Source: Lujinxingia vulgaris (GTDB lineage: Bacteria > Myxococcota_A > Bradymonadia > Bradymonadales > Bradymonadaceae). From it: a stretch of 64,000 nucleotides of DNA. The notes beneath the pieces were generated by a model that was given only the letters and a program-made list of their open reading frames with translations, searched no databases and was not told the DNA's origin. The position numbers and the translations under genes are program-made. The stretch spans positions 1-64,000 of the forward strand of contig NZ_VOSL01000011.1 in NCBI RefSeq assembly GCF_007997005.1, read 5' to 3'. Positions 17,001-26,886 of this stretch are shown piece after piece; the first letter of the stretch is position 1; each line of letters opens with the position of its first letter.

Positions 17001-18758
17001 TTATTCCGCCTTGAGCGCCGCCTGCTGATGCTCGCGCAACAACCCGGCCACCGGCGCGCTGAGCTTCTGCTCCAGAAGATCCTGGTAAAACGCCGCGACC
17101 TCCTCGCTCTCCACGTACTCTCCCAGGCGGCTGAGCTGCGCGAGGTTGCCCGGGTTGATGTTGCGCTCCGGATCGTCGGCAAGGAAGGAGGCGTAGCACA
17201 GGAAGGCTTTCTGATACTGGCGGTCCGAAAAGAGCGCCAGCGCCAGCTCTTTTTGCAGCCCTTCGCGCTCCGAATCGTCGAGCGGCGTGGAGAGCTGGGT
17301 CTGAATCCACTCCACATAGCGCTGGTGCAGGCTGGCCGCCCGCCCCAACCGCTGCAACCCCTCCAGGGCCTTGGCGCGCCCCGCCTCAGCGCGGCGCTCG
17401 GCGAACGCCCGGGCAAACGCGTCAAAGGCTTCCTCCTTCTGGCGCAGCTTCACCTCATAGAGCATCGCCAGCACCAGAAAGACCTGCTGGCGCTCGTTCG
17501 GTGCCGAGAAGAGCTCGATGCCGTCCTCGTAAAGCGCGGCGAGCTCCTCCCAGGCCTGCTCTTTGATATAGCGCTCGCGCTGCTCATTGAGGATCGCAAT
17601 CCGCGCGGCCAGATCATCGGTGGGGGCGGTCGTCTCCTCGCCGGCGTTGGCGCCATCCCCATCCTCCACCGCCGGCGGCGGGGTCTCCTCGGCCTCGCTC
17701 AAATCACTGCGCAGACGCGCCAGACGCTCATTAAGATCGCGGGTGCGCTCGGTCGGCTGTGAGGCTCGCCGAAACGCCCGGGCAGGCCCGGCGGCCTCTT
17801 CCGGTGCGGACTTCTCTTCGGTCAGCAAGATCGGATCGGAGCTCGGCTCAGCCAGCTCGCCATCGACCTCGTCCGCCTCACTGACCTCACTGACGTCACT
17901 GACCTCACTCGCTGACGAGGGCTCGGAGTCCTCCTCAAGCACGTCAATATCATCGAGGGAGACCTCAATGACCTGCGTCGAGCGCAGATCATCCTCCTGA
18001 AACGAGTTCGGGGCCTTCAGGATTTGGGTGGCCTCGCCAAAGTCGTCGTCATCCTCGTGACCGGAGTGATCCGAGACCTCCGAGGCCGCGCTGAGCACCT
18101 CGTCGATCGCCTCGCGCGCTCCCGGGGAGGTCTCCATCACCTCATCGATGACCTGAGTGGAGCGCAGATCATCGACCGGGGCCGGCCGTGCCGCAGCCTC
18201 CACATCCAACTGGAACATCGGCCGGGTCATCGGCTCGCGCTCCGCCTTGCTCTCCCCGCCCTGAAGCGCCTCGGCCAGCGCCCGCGACGCCCCCCGAAGC
18301 TCGGTGTAGAGGCGGCCCTGGTTGCGCAGCCTCCCCACAAAATCAGGGTTCAGAAGATCGATCACATCGCCCAGCGGCCCGAAGGGATCGCAGCTGGCCA
18401 GGAAGCGCTCCAGATCGCGAAAGACCTTATCGGCCCGCGAGAGTAGATCTTCGCCCAGACGCCCCTCGATCAACCCCTCGAAGATCGCCTCCAGCTCGCG
18501 CCCCAGCTCCGCGACCTCATCGAGGGTGCGCTCGGCCGCGCGCGATCCCCAGGGGTGGCGCACCGGGCGCACCGCCTCCAGGTACTGCGCCAGCACAAAG
18601 AGATGCAGCCGCGTGTACCCCCCCACCGCCTCAAAAGGGGCGAGCAACTTGCGCCGGGAGAGCTGCGAGAAGTCGACCTCGCTGAGCTCCAGACCGCATT
18701 GCGCAGCGAGGTGTTGAAATTGTGGGCTCGAAAGCGCCTGAAGTTCTCTTCGGATCAC
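17001..18758 (-). CDS. Acidic helical protein with repeated DDLRSTQVI motif and C-terminal TPR-like region
   Basis: Product of 585 residues from GTG 18758 with GAGG six to ten bases before it. Residues 1-165 are helical (IRRELQALSSPQFQHLAAQCGLELSEVDF, HLFVLAQYLEAVRPVRHPWGSRAAERT, DVIDLLNPDFVGRLRNQG). Residues 190-330 are acidic and disordered. They contain the exact nonamer DDLRSTQVI twice (Thr201 and Thr261) and a related EATQIL (Thr244). The last ~200 residues form a helical, TPR-like array (LNEQRERYIKEQAWEELAALYEDGIELF, VFLVLAMLYEVKLRQKEEAFDAFARAFAE, LALALFSDRQYQKAFLCYASFLADDPE). There is no enzyme motif. It is encoded just upstream of the zinc-ribbon membrane protein on the same strand, and both share T-Q-[VI]-[IL] type sites. 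Confidence 0.8.
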   Translation of the reverse strand: MIRRELQALSSPQFQHLAAQCGLELSEVDFSQLSRRKLLAPFEAVGGYTRLHLFVLAQYLEAVRPVRHPWGSRAAERTLDEVAELGRELEAIFEGLIEGRLGEDLLSRADKVFRDLERFLASCDPFGPLGDVIDLLNPDFVGRLRNQGRLYTELRGASRALAEALQGGESKAEREPMTRPMFQLDVEAAARPAPVDDLRSTQVIDEVMETSPGAREAIDEVLSAASEVSDHSGHEDDDDFGEATQILKAPNSFQEDDLRSTQVIEVSLDDIDVLEEDSEPSSASEVSDVSEVSEADEVDGELAEPSSDPILLTEEKSAPEEAAGPARAFRRASQPTERTRDLNERLARLRSDLSEAEETPPPAVEDGDGANAGEETTAPTDDLAARIAILNEQRERYIKEQAWEELAALYEDGIELFSAPNERQQVFLVLAMLYEVKLRQKEEAFDAFARAFAERRAEAGRAKALEGLQRLGRAASLHQRYVEWIQTQLSTPLDDSEREGLQKELALALFSDRQYQKAFLCYASFLADDPERNINPGNLAQLSRLGEYVESEEVAAFYQDLLEQKLSAPVAGLLREHQQAALKAE

Positions 18759-18820
18759 CGCTTGCCTCGTCGTCTGTCATCGCCTGGGCGGGCGCGTAGA
18801 GCGCGCTCTCATCGGGCGCA

Positions 18821-19936
18821 TCATAACACGGGGTCCGCCTCGTCCAAGTCCTCTCTCCCGAGGAACTCGCGCATCACCACCGTAGCGTAGGAGCCGGCCG
18901 GGAGTTCAAAGGCGATACGCGCGCACTGCGCGTCTTCCATCGCCACCTCCAGCGCGGGCATCGGCAGGGTGAGCGCGCGACGGGCGCCGCGCCCCATCTT
19001 CCCGGCGGTGCGAAACATCTCCACCTCAAGCCCCAGCTCCGAGAGCACCTCCTGCTCGATGCGTCCGGCCTCCGCTGCGGCCACCCCCTCTTTATACCCG
19101 GGCATCGGTCCGGTGATCACAAGCTCGCCGGCGTCGATGCGCGCCTGCACCTCCTCCAGCTCGTCGGCCCCCACCCAGAAGCGCCCGCCGCTATCGAGCT
19201 TCTCAAACACATCGCCGTCGAGCGCCCGTCGCCAGCTCCCCTCGTCGAGCCGCCTGGCGAGCACACGGTTGAAGATCTCACTCTGCACCGCGCTCACCGC
19301 CATCTTGCGCTGGAAGCGCCCCTTCGGCGCGCGGCCCCCTTGCAGCCAGCGCAGCCCCCGAAAGAGGTTCTGCCCCTGACGCCCGAAGCGCTGCGATCCG
19401 TAGAAGTTCGGCACACCCAGCGCCTTTAGGCGCGCCTCAATGGAAGCGATGCGCGCCGCAACATCGGCATCATCCCCGTCGTCCAGAGGTTCGAGATCCC
19501 GCACGCGCAGCTCAAAACGATTGCCCGAAAGGTGCCCGGTGCGAAGCTTGTTGGTGTGCCGCGCGGCCTCCAGAATGCGAACCTCAGCGCTCACCTCGCC
19601 GACCACCTCCGAGGGCTCCCGACCGCTCAGCACGTTGGCCGGCACCGAGAGCCACTGGCGGGTCACCGCCACCCGATCCTTGGTGCCCGCGCTGGCCACC
19701 TCCGCTTCGTCTATGCCAAAATGCGAGGCGATCGTACGCAGCAGACGCGCCCCATCGAGCTCGCGTTTCTCGACCCACAAGAAGAGATGATCGCCCTGAC
19801 CGCTCGCCGCATACGCAGCGATCTCCTCGACCACAAAGTCCTCAGCGCTGGCCTTAAGCGTGCCGGCGAGCCCGGGGAGGTCGGCGCAGAGCCGCGGACA
19901 GGCGATTGGGGTGGGTTGTGAGGCGGTCGAAGACAT
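18821..19936 (-). CDS. truD: tRNA pseudouridine(13) synthase TruD
   Basis: Product of 371 residues, typical for TruD. ATG 19936 follows AGGAGAGAAG. TruD converts U13 of tRNA-Glu to pseudouridine. Motifs: AEDFVVEEIAAY near the N-terminus, LFLWVEKRELDG, the catalytic segment AGTKDRVAVTRQW with the nucleophilic Asp in TKD, HTNKLRTGHLSGNRF, VPNFYGSQRFGRQGQNL, and the TRUD insertion domain ending with GPMPGY. The C-terminus LPAGSYATVVMREFLG closes the fold as expected. It sits alone between the divergent glnD gene and the helical protein gene. Confidence 0.96.
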   Translation of the reverse strand: MSSTASQPTPIACPRLCADLPGLAGTLKASAEDFVVEEIAAYAASGQGDHLFLWVEKRELDGARLLRTIASHFGIDEAEVASAGTKDRVAVTRQWLSVPANVLSGREPSEVVGEVSAEVRILEAARHTNKLRTGHLSGNRFELRVRDLEPLDDGDDADVAARIASIEARLKALGVPNFYGSQRFGRQGQNLFRGLRWLQGGRAPKGRFQRKMAVSAVQSEIFNRVLARRLDEGSWRRALDGDVFEKLDSGGRFWVGADELEEVQARIDAGELVITGPMPGYKEGVAAAEAGRIEQEVLSELGLEVEMFRTAGKMGRGARRALTLPMPALEVAMEDAQCARIAFELPAGSYATVVMREFLGREDLDEADPVL

Positions 19937-20054
19937 CTTCTCTCCTGCGTGCGTAGCATACTAAGGGACGGGCGTTGACGCCGCGCACCTTTAACACTGA
20001 CCCGCCAACGCCGACCAGCCCCACTGGCCCGCCCCCTCTCTCGGAGCCCCCTTT

Positions 20055-22820
20055 GTGAAGCACTCCAGCCCCCTGGCCATACCCGAGGCGGTCACACGCG
20101 CCAACGACGAGCTCATCGCCGCGCGCCACACCATCGCCCGCGCCATCGTCATGGGCGCCGGCGGCCTGGAGATCGCCGCGCGCCTTCGCGCCGTCACCGA
20201 CCGCTGGCTCAAAACCCTCTGGGAGCAAGCCCTGGGCGAAGAACTTCGCACCGCCGCCTCCCTTCACGCCACCGGCGGCTACGGCCGCGACGAGCTCGCC
20301 TTTCACAGCGACATCGACGTGCTCATCGCCCTCAATGACGAGGCCTGGCTGGAACGCGAGGAGCTCTCCCTTGCCGTCGAGCGACTGATGGCCTGGTCAC
20401 GCGCCCCCCGCCTGCGCCTGAGCCACGCCGTACGCACCCCGGCGCAGACCCCGGAGGCCCTCGCCGAAGATCCCCGCACGGCCATCGCGCTTATCGATCT
20501 TCGCCCCCTGGCCGGCCCGGCCTCTCGCGCCGCCGATCGCAACGCCGCCATCGAACATCTGCGCGGCGACGACGAAGGCGCCACCTTCGTCGAGCAACTC
20601 TTCGAAGGCCACCGCCAGCGCGTGGCCCGCCACGGACAGACCGTCTACCTGCTGGAGCCCGACGTCAAAAACGGCGAGGGCGGCATGCGCGATCTCAACT
20701 GCATTGGCTGGGCGGCGCGCTGCCGATGGCAGATCGACGCCCGCACCCAGACCCGCGACGAGGTCGGCTGGACCGAAGAGCAACGCCTGCGCTACATCGA
20801 CCGCCTCGACGCCATCCTCGGCGTGCGCAACGCCCTGCACCTGATCCACGGCCGCAAAACCGACCGCCTCACCTTCAGCGATCAAGAACTGCTGGTGCGC
20901 CTGGACGAACTTCGCCTGCAATCCCCCGAGCGCCTGGAGACCGTCGACCCCGACGCCATCGCCGAACATTACCGCCCCACCGACGAGCACGATCGCCAGC
21001 GCCTCAACCCCCAGGTCGAATCGCTGATGCGAGCGTATTACTGGCAGGCCCGCGCCGTCAGCGTCGCCTGCGAGCGCATGTTGCGCCGCTGGTCGGCCTC
21101 AAGCCCCCCGGGGCCAGCCCGCGTCCTGGGCAGCTTCGAGCTGATGGGCGATGTCATTCAACTTCCCGCACATCGTCATGACACCTTGAGCGCCGATGAG
21201 GTCTTTGAAGCCCTCAGCCTCGCCAGCACCCACGACGCTCTGCTCGATCCGCGCCTGGAGTCCGCCATGGAAGCCGCCGTGGGCACCTGGCCCCTGGGCG
21301 ATGAGAGCTCACCGGCGCGCTCCCACCGCCTGCGCGCGCTGCTCACCTCGCCAACCACCTCCTCACGCACCTCCCAACGCCTGCTGGATCTGGGCATCCT
21401 CACTCGCACCGTGCCCGAATTCGACCCGCTGGTCTGCCACGTCCAGCACGACGTCTACCACGTCTACACCACCGACGTTCACTCGCTGAAATGCCTGGAG
21501 CTCGGCCGCGAGCTCCTCAACGGCGCGCCGGGCGCCGCCGGCCGCTGGCCCTTTTTTCGCTACGTCGCCTCCAGCATCACCGACGCGGAGGTCTTCTTGC
21601 TGGCCTGCCTCTTTCACGACATCGGCAAAAACCGCGGCGGCGATCACAGCCGCAAAGGCGCCGTGTTGATGGAAGCCATTGGCCCCAGGCTCGGGCTGGA
21701 CGCCGCCCAGGTCGATCTTCTGGCGATGCTCGTCCGCGAGCACCTCACCCTTAGCCTGACCTCCCGCCGCCGCGACCTCTCCGACCCCCACGTCGTCGAT
21801 GAGATCGCCGAGCGCCTGGGCGATGTGGCCACCCTCAACCTGCTCACCGCCCTGACCTTCTGCGACATGTCCACCGTCGCCCCCGACGTGATGAACGACT
21901 GGAACGCCACCCTGCTCATGGAGCTCTACCGCCGCCTGCGTGAGGCGCTTGAGCAGGGCGACGAGCGCCACCGCGCCGATCCGCGCGGACTTCGTCGCAT
22001 CCGCCAGCGCCTGGAGCGCCGCATCCAGGACTTAAGCGACTGCCCGATGGAGGCCGTCGACCTCGACACCTTCCTCAACGATCTTCCCCAGGAGCATCTT
22101 CTGCACGCCGAGCCCGACGCCCTGGCCCGCCAGCTCGCCGCCTACACCCGCGCGCGTCGCAACGACGTGGAGACCCGCATCCAGGGCGTCGCCGTCGAGC
22201 TCGCACCGCTCCCGGAGCGCGGCATCACCGAGATCATCGTCTCCACCGTCGACACCCCCGGCACCCTGGCCCGCATCGCCGGCGCCCTCTCCAGCGCCGG
22301 CGTCAACATCATGGCCGCCGACATCGTCTCCACCGCCAGCGGCCGCACGCTCGACATCTTCCACATCGCCCACTTCAACCCGGCCGCCCTGCCCGTCTCC
22401 GAGCCCCGCGCCGTCGACGATCCGCGCCGCCTCGAGAAGATCACCTCCCGCATCATCGACGTGCTCGAAGAGCGCCTCGACGTCGACGAGCTCCTCCAGC
22501 AGCGCTTCGACGAGCGCCGCCTCACCCCCCGCCCCATCCCCCAGGTCCCCACCGAGGTGCGCGTCGTCGAACACGCCAGCGAGCTCTTCACTGTGATTGA
22601 GGTCCGCGCCCCCGACCGCCTGGGCCTGCTCTACCAGATCACCCGCGCGCTCTGGGAGGCAGGTGTCGAGACCCGCGTCAGCCGCATCGACTCCCTGGGC
22701 AGCCAGGCCATCGACAACTTCTACGTCGAAGAGGCCCACGGCGGACAACTCTCCGCCGAGCGCTGCGACGAGGTCGTCGCCGCGATCGAAGACGCCTTAA
22801 GTCGCCTGCCCGAGAACTAA
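20055..22820 (+). CDS. glnD: Bifunctional uridylyltransferase / uridylyl-removing enzyme GlnD
   Basis: Product of 921 residues from GTG 20055, close to the 860-940 residues usual for GlnD. The enzyme adds UMP to PII signalling proteins when glutamine is low and removes it when glutamine is high, so it controls nitrogen assimilation. Domains in order: nucleotidyltransferase with GGYGRDELAFHSDIDVLIAL (metal-binding Asp pair) at about residues 74-95; the GlnE/GlnD helper segment with LEPDVKNGEGGMRDLNCIGW; an HD hydrolase domain with LLACLFHDIGKNRGGDHSRKG; and two ACT domains at the C-terminus (ITEIIVSTVDTPGTLARIAGALSSAGVNI and FTVIEVRAPDRLGLLYQITRAL) that sense glutamine. All key residues appear intact. 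No glnB or amtB is nearby. Confidence 0.96.
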   Translation: MKHSSPLAIPEAVTRANDELIAARHTIARAIVMGAGGLEIAARLRAVTDRWLKTLWEQALGEELRTAASLHATGGYGRDELAFHSDIDVLIALNDEAWLEREELSLAVERLMAWSRAPRLRLSHAVRTPAQTPEALAEDPRTAIALIDLRPLAGPASRAADRNAAIEHLRGDDEGATFVEQLFEGHRQRVARHGQTVYLLEPDVKNGEGGMRDLNCIGWAARCRWQIDARTQTRDEVGWTEEQRLRYIDRLDAILGVRNALHLIHGRKTDRLTFSDQELLVRLDELRLQSPERLETVDPDAIAEHYRPTDEHDRQRLNPQVESLMRAYYWQARAVSVACERMLRRWSASSPPGPARVLGSFELMGDVIQLPAHRHDTLSADEVFEALSLASTHDALLDPRLESAMEAAVGTWPLGDESSPARSHRLRALLTSPTTSSRTSQRLLDLGILTRTVPEFDPLVCHVQHDVYHVYTTDVHSLKCLELGRELLNGAPGAAGRWPFFRYVASSITDAEVFLLACLFHDIGKNRGGDHSRKGAVLMEAIGPRLGLDAAQVDLLAMLVREHLTLSLTSRRRDLSDPHVVDEIAERLGDVATLNLLTALTFCDMSTVAPDVMNDWNATLLMELYRRLREALEQGDERHRADPRGLRRIRQRLERRIQDLSDCPMEAVDLDTFLNDLPQEHLLHAEPDALARQLAAYTRARRNDVETRIQGVAVELAPLPERGITEIIVSTVDTPGTLARIAGALSSAGVNIMAADIVSTASGRTLDIFHIAHFNPAALPVSEPRAVDDPRRLEKITSRIIDVLEERLDVDELLQQRFDERRLTPRPIPQVPTEVRVVEHASELFTVIEVRAPDRLGLLYQITRALWEAGVETRVSRIDSLGSQAIDNFYVEEAHGGQLSAERCDEVVAAIEDALSRLPEN

Positions 22821-22947
22821 AGCAAGCGCGCCAACCTTTTTATGCTCACCGGTTGCCGGCCTTGCCCTGTGGCGGCTGCCCGCTTAGCCTGCGCCCGGCG
22901 CCCTTGCCCCACGCACCGCCCGCACTCCTTTGGTTTACGGAGGCCCC

Positions 22948-23871
22948 ATGAAGCTCGACGAAGCGATCGACAGCTACCTCTTCCATCTCAAAGTCGAGCG
23001 TAACCTCGCCGAAAACACGATCCTGGCCTACAGCAACGACTTAAGCCAGTTTGTCGACTTTCTCACCGACGCCGAGAGCGACGCCCCCCGCCCCAGCCCC
23101 GACATCGAGGCGATCAGCGACGCCGACATCAGCGCCTTCCTCGCCCACCAGCTTGGCGAATCGGTCAAGACGCGCACGATCTCCCGAAAACTCTCCAGCG
23201 TGCGCGGCCTTTTTAAGTTCTTGCGCCGCAACCAGAAGCTCGAGCGCGACCCCACCGCCCACGTCGACGCCCCCAGCTACGGCACCCGCGTGCCCACCGT
23301 GCTCACCCTCGATGAGGTGGAGTCGCTGCTAAACGCCCCCGACCGCTCCACCCCCGAGGGCCTGCGCGACTGGGCCATGCTCGAGGTCCTCTACGCCACC
23401 GGCCTGCGCGTCACCGAGCTTGTCACCCTGCTCATCCGCGAGGTCGACCTCAACGCGGGCTACGTGCGCGTGATCGGCAAAGGCTCCAAACAACGCGTCG
23501 TGCCCCTTGGCGAGGTTGCAATCGAAGCGCTCGCTGAGTATGAGGACCAGGCGCGTGGCCAACTTCTGGCCAACGCCGGCGGACCCGGCGCCTCACCGGC
23601 GCTCTTTGTCACCCGCCGCGGCGGCGCGATGACCCGCCAGGCTTTCTGGAAAAACATCAAACGCTACGCCGAGCTCGCCGGCATCGACAAACCCATCAGC
23701 CCGCATAAGCTGCGCCACAGCTTCGCCACCCACCTGCTGGAACGCGGAGCCGACCTGCGCATCGTGCAGGCCCTGCTCGGTCACGCCGATATCAACACCA
23801 CCCAGATCTACACCCACGTGGCCCGTGAGCGCCTCAAACGCCTCTACGACGACCACCACCCGCGAGCCTGA
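22948..23871 (+). CDS. xerD: Tyrosine site-specific recombinase XerD
   Basis: Product of 307 residues. ATG 22948 with GGAGG six bases upstream is preferred over 22930. Residues 1-110 form the SAM-like N-terminal domain ([37 protein letters not shown]). The catalytic domain shows [12 protein letters not shown] (Arg), [10 protein letters not shown] (Lys), [39 protein letters not shown] (His-Arg, His, and nucleophilic Tyr). With XerC, this enzyme resolves chromosome dimers at dif at the septum. The order xerD-scpA-scpB-rluB supports XerD over XerC. The scpA start follows 15 bases after the stop. Confidence 0.94.
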   Translation: MKLDEAIDSYLFHLKVERNLAENTILAYSNDLSQFVDFLTDAESDAPRPSPDIEAISDADISAFLAHQLGESVKTRTISRKLSSVRGLFKFLRRNQKLERDPTAHVDAPSYGTRVPTVLTLDEVESLLNAPDRSTPEGLRDWAMLEVLYATGLRVTELVTLLIREVDLNAGYVRVIGKGSKQRVVPLGEVAIEALAEYEDQARGQLLANAGGPGASPALFVTRRGGAMTRQAFWKNIKRYAELAGIDKPISPHKLRHSFATHLLERGADLRIVQALLGHADINTTQIYTHVARERLKRLYDDHHPRA

Positions 23872-23886
23872 CTCGCCACACACGCC

Positions 23887-24720
23887 ATGAAGAGCGCCCC
23901 CGGCGGCCCACGCGCCGCAGACAACGCCCAGGTCCCCCCTGAGCTCCGCCTCGATCTGCCGAGCTATCAGGGCCCGATGGATCTTCTCCTCGACCTGATC
24001 CGCGAGCACGAAGTCGACATCTTCGACATCCCCATCGCCCTGATCACCGCCGAGTACCTCCGCTACCTCGACCAGCTTCAGGCCCTCGATCTGACCGTCG
24101 GCGGCGAGTGGCTGGAGATGGCCGCCACCCTGGTCTACATCAAGTCGCGCACGCTCCTTCCGCCCGATCCCGAAGAAGACGATGACGAGCTCGGTCCCGA
24201 CCCCCGCGAAGAGCTGGTCCGCCGCCTCATCGAGTACCAGGTCTTTAAGTGGGCCGCCGAGCAGCTCGACGATCGCCCCCAGCTTGAGCGTGACTTCTTT
24301 TTGGCCGCCCCCAAAGCCCGCGAGGAGCGCGAGCAGGTCGGCCCCCCGAAGTTGCGCGAGGCCGACATCTCCGATCTCGTCGATGCCCTGCGCCGCGTCA
24401 TCGAAAAGCAACGCGAAGAGCCCACCTGGGCCTACGAGATCACCCGCGAAAAGCTCACCCTGCGCGGCATGGTGCTCGAGATCTCCTCGATCCTGCGCGA
24501 TGAGCCCCGCATCTCCTTTGAGTCCCTCTTTAGCGAAGGTCGCCTGACCCGCCACCGCGTCGTCACCACCTTCCTGGCCCTCCTCGAGATGACGAAGCTG
24601 CGCATGATCAAGCTCTTCCAATCTCGCCTGGGCGGACCCGACACCCTCATCATCGAGCGCGCCGTCATCGACATCGTCGAAGTCAGCCAGACCCTTGAGT
24701 TTTACGACAGCACACCATGA
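23887..24720 (+). CDS. scpA: Segregation and condensation protein A
   Basis: Product of 277 residues. ScpA is the kleisin of the bacterial SMC-ScpAB complex, which loads on DNA near the origin and compacts and separates sister chromosomes. The N-terminal block is diagnostic: YQGPMDLLLDLIREHEVDIFDIPIALITAEYL, then LDLTVGGEWLEMAATLVYIKSRTLLPPDPEE. The C-terminal winged helix (VVTTFLALLEMTKLRMIKLFQSRLGGPDTLII) binds the SMC head. A 35-residue acidic to mixed linker lies between them. Its TGA stop overlaps the ATG of scpB (ATGA), indicating translational coupling of the two partners. Confidence 0.96.
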   Translation: MKSAPGGPRAADNAQVPPELRLDLPSYQGPMDLLLDLIREHEVDIFDIPIALITAEYLRYLDQLQALDLTVGGEWLEMAATLVYIKSRTLLPPDPEEDDDELGPDPREELVRRLIEYQVFKWAAEQLDDRPQLERDFFLAAPKAREEREQVGPPKLREADISDLVDALRRVIEKQREEPTWAYEITREKLTLRGMVLEISSILRDEPRISFESLFSEGRLTRHRVVTTFLALLEMTKLRMIKLFQSRLGGPDTLIIERAVIDIVEVSQTLEFYDSTP

Positions 24721-25355
24721 CCGAGATCCTCGACGAACAGACCACCCGGGCCCGGGTCGAAGCCCTGCTGCTCGCCGCAGAAGAGCCCCTCTCGCTCGAC
24801 CGCTTCCGCGACGCGCTGCCCACCGCTTCGGCCGAAGCGCTGCACAAAGTGCTGCGGGCGCTGGAGCTCGAATACGCAGGCCCCCACCGCGGCATCCACC
24901 TGGTGCGCATGTCCGGCGGATACCAGCTGCGCACCAACCCCGATCCCGAGATCGGCCAGGCCATTCGCAAACTTTTTGAGACTCGGCCAGTGCGCATCTC
25001 CCGCGCGGCGATGGAGGCCCTGGCCATCATCGCCTACCGCCAGCCCCTGACCCGCGCCGAGATCGACGAGATCCGCGGCGTCAACTCCTCCGGCGTCCTC
25101 CAGACCCTGCAGGAAGTTCAACTTATCGAAGTCGTCGGACGCCTCGATGACATCGGAAAACCCAACCTCTACGGCACCACCCCCCGCTTCTTAGACTTTT
25201 TCGGCCTGGAGAGCATCGGCGAGCTTCCCACCCTGGAAGCCAGCGAACTTCAGGCCCTTATTGAGATGCACAACCAGCTCGATCATCCCGAGGCGGACGT
25301 CGCGATCGACGACGCCCCCAACGAGCTCGCTTCCCCTTCTGACGATCAGGAATAG
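24717..25355 (+). CDS. scpB: Segregation and condensation protein B
   Basis: Product of 212 residues. ScpB dimers bind the middle of ScpA and regulate the SMC ATPase. Two winged-helix domains are visible: ARVEALLLAAEEPLSLDRFRDALP with GIHLVRMSGGYQLRTNPD, and RISRAAMEALAIIAYRQPLTRAEIDEIRGVNSSGVLQTLQEVQLIEVVGRLDDIGKPNLYGTTPRFLDFFGL, the most conserved part of the family. The start overlaps the scpA stop by four bases. A short acidic tail (DEQ-type) follows the second domain. Confidence 0.96.
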   Translation: MTEILDEQTTRARVEALLLAAEEPLSLDRFRDALPTASAEALHKVLRALELEYAGPHRGIHLVRMSGGYQLRTNPDPEIGQAIRKLFETRPVRISRAAMEALAIIAYRQPLTRAEIDEIRGVNSSGVLQTLQEVQLIEVVGRLDDIGKPNLYGTTPRFLDFFGLESIGELPTLEASELQALIEMHNQLDHPEADVAIDDAPNELASPSDDQE

Positions 25356-25440
25356 CCCGGCCCGCTCTCCAGTTGGCCCGCCTGAGCCCGTCGCCTCACC
25401 CCCGATCCTTTGCGATCTGCCTGACCCGGAATACCTGATT

Positions 25441-26292
25441 ATGGCCCAAGAAATGCGCGTCCAGAAGTTTTTGTCCAAAGCCGGTGTCTGCTCACGGCGC
25501 AAAGCCGAAGAGCATATGCTCGCCGGCCACATCAAGATCAACGGCAAGGTCTGCAAAGAGCTCGGCACCCAGGTCGACCCCTCCCGCGACACCGTGGAGT
25601 TTCAGGGCTCGGTGGTGCGCCTGCCCGAGAGCTACATCTACGTCTTGCTCAATAAGCCCGCCAACTACATCACCTCGCTCACCGACCCGGAGGGCCGCCC
25701 GGTCGTCGTCGACCTTTTGCCCGCCTCCATGCCGCGCGTCTGGCCGGTGGGTCGGCTGGACTGGGACAGCGAGGGCCTGCTGCTGTTGACCAACGACGGC
25801 AAGCTCACCAACCTCCTGACCCACCCCTCCCACGAGGTCGCCAAGACCTACGCCGTCAAAGTCCGCGGCCTGCTCACCGATAGCAGCCCCGAACTTGAGA
25901 CGCTGCGCACCGGCGTGGAGATCGGCGAGGGCGAGGTCACCGCCCCGGCCCAGGTCCGCCTGATTCGGGATAACGGACGCAACACCTGGCTGGAGATCGT
26001 GATCCGCGAGGGCAAAAACCGCCAGATTCGCCGCATGTTGGAGGCCATCGAGCGCCCCGTCATGAAGCTGCGCCGCATCTCCATCGGGCCGCTCACCATC
26101 GACGGCATCGCCTCGGGCACCTTCCGCTCACTGACCCACGCCGAGGTCCTCGACCTCTACGGCGAAGTTGAAGCCACGATCCCCGAGCGGGCGCAGCCCT
26201 CCAAACGCGCCCAGAAACGCGAGCGCGAGGCCATTGAGCGCGGTGATCTCCCCGATCACCGCGCCAAAAAGCGCAAAAACCGCTCCAAATAA
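25441..26292 (+). CDS. rluB: 23S rRNA pseudouridine synthase, RsuA/RluB family
   Basis: Product of 283 residues from ATG 25441 (MAQEMRVQKFLSKAGVCSRRKAEEHM); the upstream frame from 25261 is only the shadow of scpB. The S4 RNA-binding domain covers residues 4-65. The catalytic domain carries YVLLNKPANYITSLTDPEGRPVVVDLLP and the active-site Asp in GRLDWDSEGLLLLTNDG. EGKNRQIRRMLEAI is the RsuA/RluB signature. RluB makes pseudouridine 2605 in 23S rRNA. The last ~45 residues are a basic Lys/Arg-rich tail, common in this family. It is probably the final gene of the xerD-scpA-scpB-rluB operon. Confidence 0.93.
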   Translation: MAQEMRVQKFLSKAGVCSRRKAEEHMLAGHIKINGKVCKELGTQVDPSRDTVEFQGSVVRLPESYIYVLLNKPANYITSLTDPEGRPVVVDLLPASMPRVWPVGRLDWDSEGLLLLTNDGKLTNLLTHPSHEVAKTYAVKVRGLLTDSSPELETLRTGVEIGEGEVTAPAQVRLIRDNGRNTWLEIVIREGKNRQIRRMLEAIERPVMKLRRISIGPLTIDGIASGTFRSLTHAEVLDLYGEVEATIPERAQPSKRAQKREREAIERGDLPDHRAKKRKNRSK

Positions 26293-26322
26293 GCCTCTCG
26301 CATCTTTCTTTCACAATGCTGC

Positions 26323-26351
26323 TTGACACCTCCCGGCTCCTCCCTTAGGTT
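26323..26351 (+). promoter_or_regulatory. Promoter of the tRNA-fMet array
   Basis: TTGACA at 26323-26328, exactly 17 bp, then TAGGTT at 26346-26351. The expected start near 26358 leaves a leader of about 39 nt before the first tRNA. This is the clearest sigma-70-type promoter in the window. Confidence 0.75.
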
Positions 26352-26396
26352 CCGCCTCCCTGGAACGCAGTGGCCGTCGACGTCAGACAGCCTTGA

Positions 26397-26470
<74 letters not shown>

Positions 26471-26512
26471 CTTACAATTTGATGGTCGACCCTTGTGGGG
26501 CGTCGACTTTGA

Positions 26513-26586
<74 letters not shown>

Positions 26587-26629
26587 CTCGAAACACCAGG
26601 TCTGGCAAACGCATCATTGCCAGCCTTGA

Positions 26630-26703
<74 letters not shown>

Positions 26704-26751
26704 CTTGTTACAACCAGATTGGCACGTAGAGTTTTAACGTGCTGATCGTGA

Positions 26752-26825
<74 letters not shown>

Positions 26826-26830
26826 CTCAA

Positions 26831-26864
26831 CGAAAAGCGCGTCTCAATCGAGACGCGCTTTTCG
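26831..26864 (+). terminator. Terminator of the tRNA array, shared with the ABC permease gene
   Basis: Perfect 15-bp stem CGAAAAGCGCGTCTC/GAGACGCGCTTTTCG with loop AATC. The A-rich and T-rich outer parts allow use in both directions; the minus-strand permease gene ends at 26887. Confidence 0.88.
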
Positions 26865-26886
26865 CGTTCTTGCCCCCCTTCCTGGC

